The notes beneath the pieces are model-generated. The model worked only from the letters and a program-made list of their open reading frames with translations. It did not search any database and was not told the origin of the DNA. A DNA stretch of 64,000 nt from CAVOHU01 sp963817885 (GTDB taxonomy: Bacteria; Acidobacteriota; Vicinamibacteria; Vicinamibacterales; JAKQTR01), in the NCBI GenBank assembly GCA_963817885.1, contig CAWFQE010000012.1:62001-126000 (forward strand), written 5' to 3'. Positions 63,313 to 64,000 of this stretch are shown here, piece by piece; the stretch's first letter is position 1, and each line of letters begins with the position of its first letter. The position numbers and the translations under genes were made by a program.

Positions 63313-64000
63313 TTACATCGAATCCTGATGCTCCGGGGGGGCGGCTGCCGCGGCGGCTCCGGCGCCGCCTCGAAGGATGGCGCGCGCGGCCGGCGAGTCT
63401 CTCATCGGCAACCGGAGACGGCGAATGCCATCGAACCGGTAGAGCGCGTTGGCCACGGCCGGAGCGGTTGGCACGAGCCCGATCTCGCCCACGCCCTTAG
63501 CGCCGAACGGCCCCTCGCGCTCGGGAACCTCCACCAGGATGACCTCGATCTCCGGCATGTCGCGGGCGCGGAGCAGCCCGAGCGACCGCAGCTTGAAGGA
63601 GGTCGGCACGCCCTTTTCCTGCCGGAGCTCCTCGGTCAGCGCGTAGCCGAGGCCCATGTGGATGGAACCCTCGATCTGGCCTTCGACCAGCTTGCGATTG
63701 ATGACGCGACCGACGTCGTGCGCCGCCACGAACCGCGCGAGGTGCCCGTGCTGGTCGAGGATGCACACCTGCGTCGCGAACCCATAGGTGAGATGCGTGA
63801 CGGGATTCGCCACGCCGGCGTCGAGCGCCGTGGTGTGGTCCACCACGAACTCGCCGAAATAGCGCCGGCCCGCCAGCTCGCGCAGGCTCTTTCCGCTCTC
63901 CAGGTCCTGCCGCAGCTGTTCAGCCGCGCGTTGAACCGCGCGCCCGCCCAGTACGGTCGCCCTCGACGCCGTCGTCATGCCGCACGGCGTCGGGAAGCTG
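63313..64000 (-). CDS. xanthine dehydrogenase-type Mo subunit, C-terminal part
   Basis: Only the last 220-230 residues lie in the window; the frame remains open to the edge at 64000. It has the terminal domain of the molybdenum subunit: GQIEGSIHMGLGYALTEEL and GAKGVGEIGLVPTAPAVANA, with the catalytic glutamate in GVGE. ASRATVLGGRAV near 63950 resembles the usual SRTT motif of selenium-type xanthine dehydrogenases. It heads the minus-strand operon with the PLP and Yge-like enzymes and would oxidise a purine. Confidence 0.8.
   Translation of the reverse strand, partial: SFPTPCGMTTASRATVLGGRAVQRAAEQLRQDLESGKSLRELAGRRYFGEFVVDHTTALDAGVANPVTHLTYGFATQVCILDQHGHLARFVAAHDVGRVINRKLVEGQIEGSIHMGLGYALTEELRQEKGVPTSFKLRSLGLLRARDMPEIEVILVEVPEREGPFGAKGVGEIGLVPTAPAVANALYRFDGIRRLRLPMRDSPAARAILRGGAGAAAAAAPPEHQDSM

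Overview
This is a high-GC (roughly two thirds G+C) bacterial chromosome segment. The gene mix suggests an environmental acidobacterium-like organism, possibly class Vicinamibacteria, but that is an inference and no marker gene settles it. Supporting traits are many secreted metallopeptidases, a RegB/RegA redox sensor, molybdenum enzymes, multihaem cytochromes and GGGGCTA-type tandem repeats. Genes are tightly packed with frequent ATGA or TGATG overlaps. No rRNA, tRNA or CRISPR array was seen.

Layout. 0.2-5.4 kb: minor-pilin cassette of a type IV pilus (FimT/GspH, PilV, PilW and a very large PilX-like protein). 5.8-9.8 kb: Tat-exported three-subunit molybdenum hydroxylase resembling PaoABC. 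9.8-14 kb: alpha/beta hydrolase, an EttA-type ABC-F gene broken by seven +1 indels, and an SDR-type threonine dehydrogenase. 14.3-20 kb: sulfur module (PsrABC/PhsABC-like molybdoenzyme, two YeeE/YedE half transporters, rhodanese). 20.1-24.9 kb: YitT protein and a Rieske plus cytochrome b fused to a 12-haem cytochrome c. 25-30 kb: DUF6125 protein, MATE exporter, MenA/UbiA-like prenyltransferase and RegB/RegA. 30.3-42.8 kb: small membrane and secreted proteins, an outer-membrane protein, a sigma-54 two-component pair, M1 and M13 metallopeptidases, DoxX, and a sodium:solute symporter followed by two roughly 33-residue membrane peptides.

42.8-56.3 kb is an accessory region of lower GC with orphan and broken genes. 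An IS701-family element with 13-bp inverted repeats and a CTAA target duplication splits a voltage-gated potassium channel gene. An island of about 8.1 kb (48.17-56.27 kb) is bounded by diverged direct copies of the 3' end of the FAD oxidase gene at 56.3 kb. Inside it is a tight three-gene operon (winged-helix-like protein, GHKL/HSP90-like ATPase, and an 849-residue protein combining two RpoA-CTD-like repeats with a sigma-70 region-4 helix-turn-helix). I do not recognise this operon as a described system, and it is the best candidate here for new biology, perhaps defence or conditional transcription control.

56.3-64 kb (all minus strand): a catabolic operon with xanthine dehydrogenase (cut by the window edge), a cysteine-synthase-fold PLP enzyme, a YgeY-like M20 hydrolase, a YgeW-like carbamoyltransferase and a two-gene Fe-S/FAD oxidoreductase. 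It recalls the yge/xdh purine-degradation clusters.

Quality warning: at least eighteen reading-frame breaks across eleven genes are all repaired by deleting a single base. Seven of them lie in ettA, and the repaired EttA has the normal family length. This one-sided bias points to insertion-type sequencing or assembly error more than to biological decay. Broken genes here should be read with that in mind.
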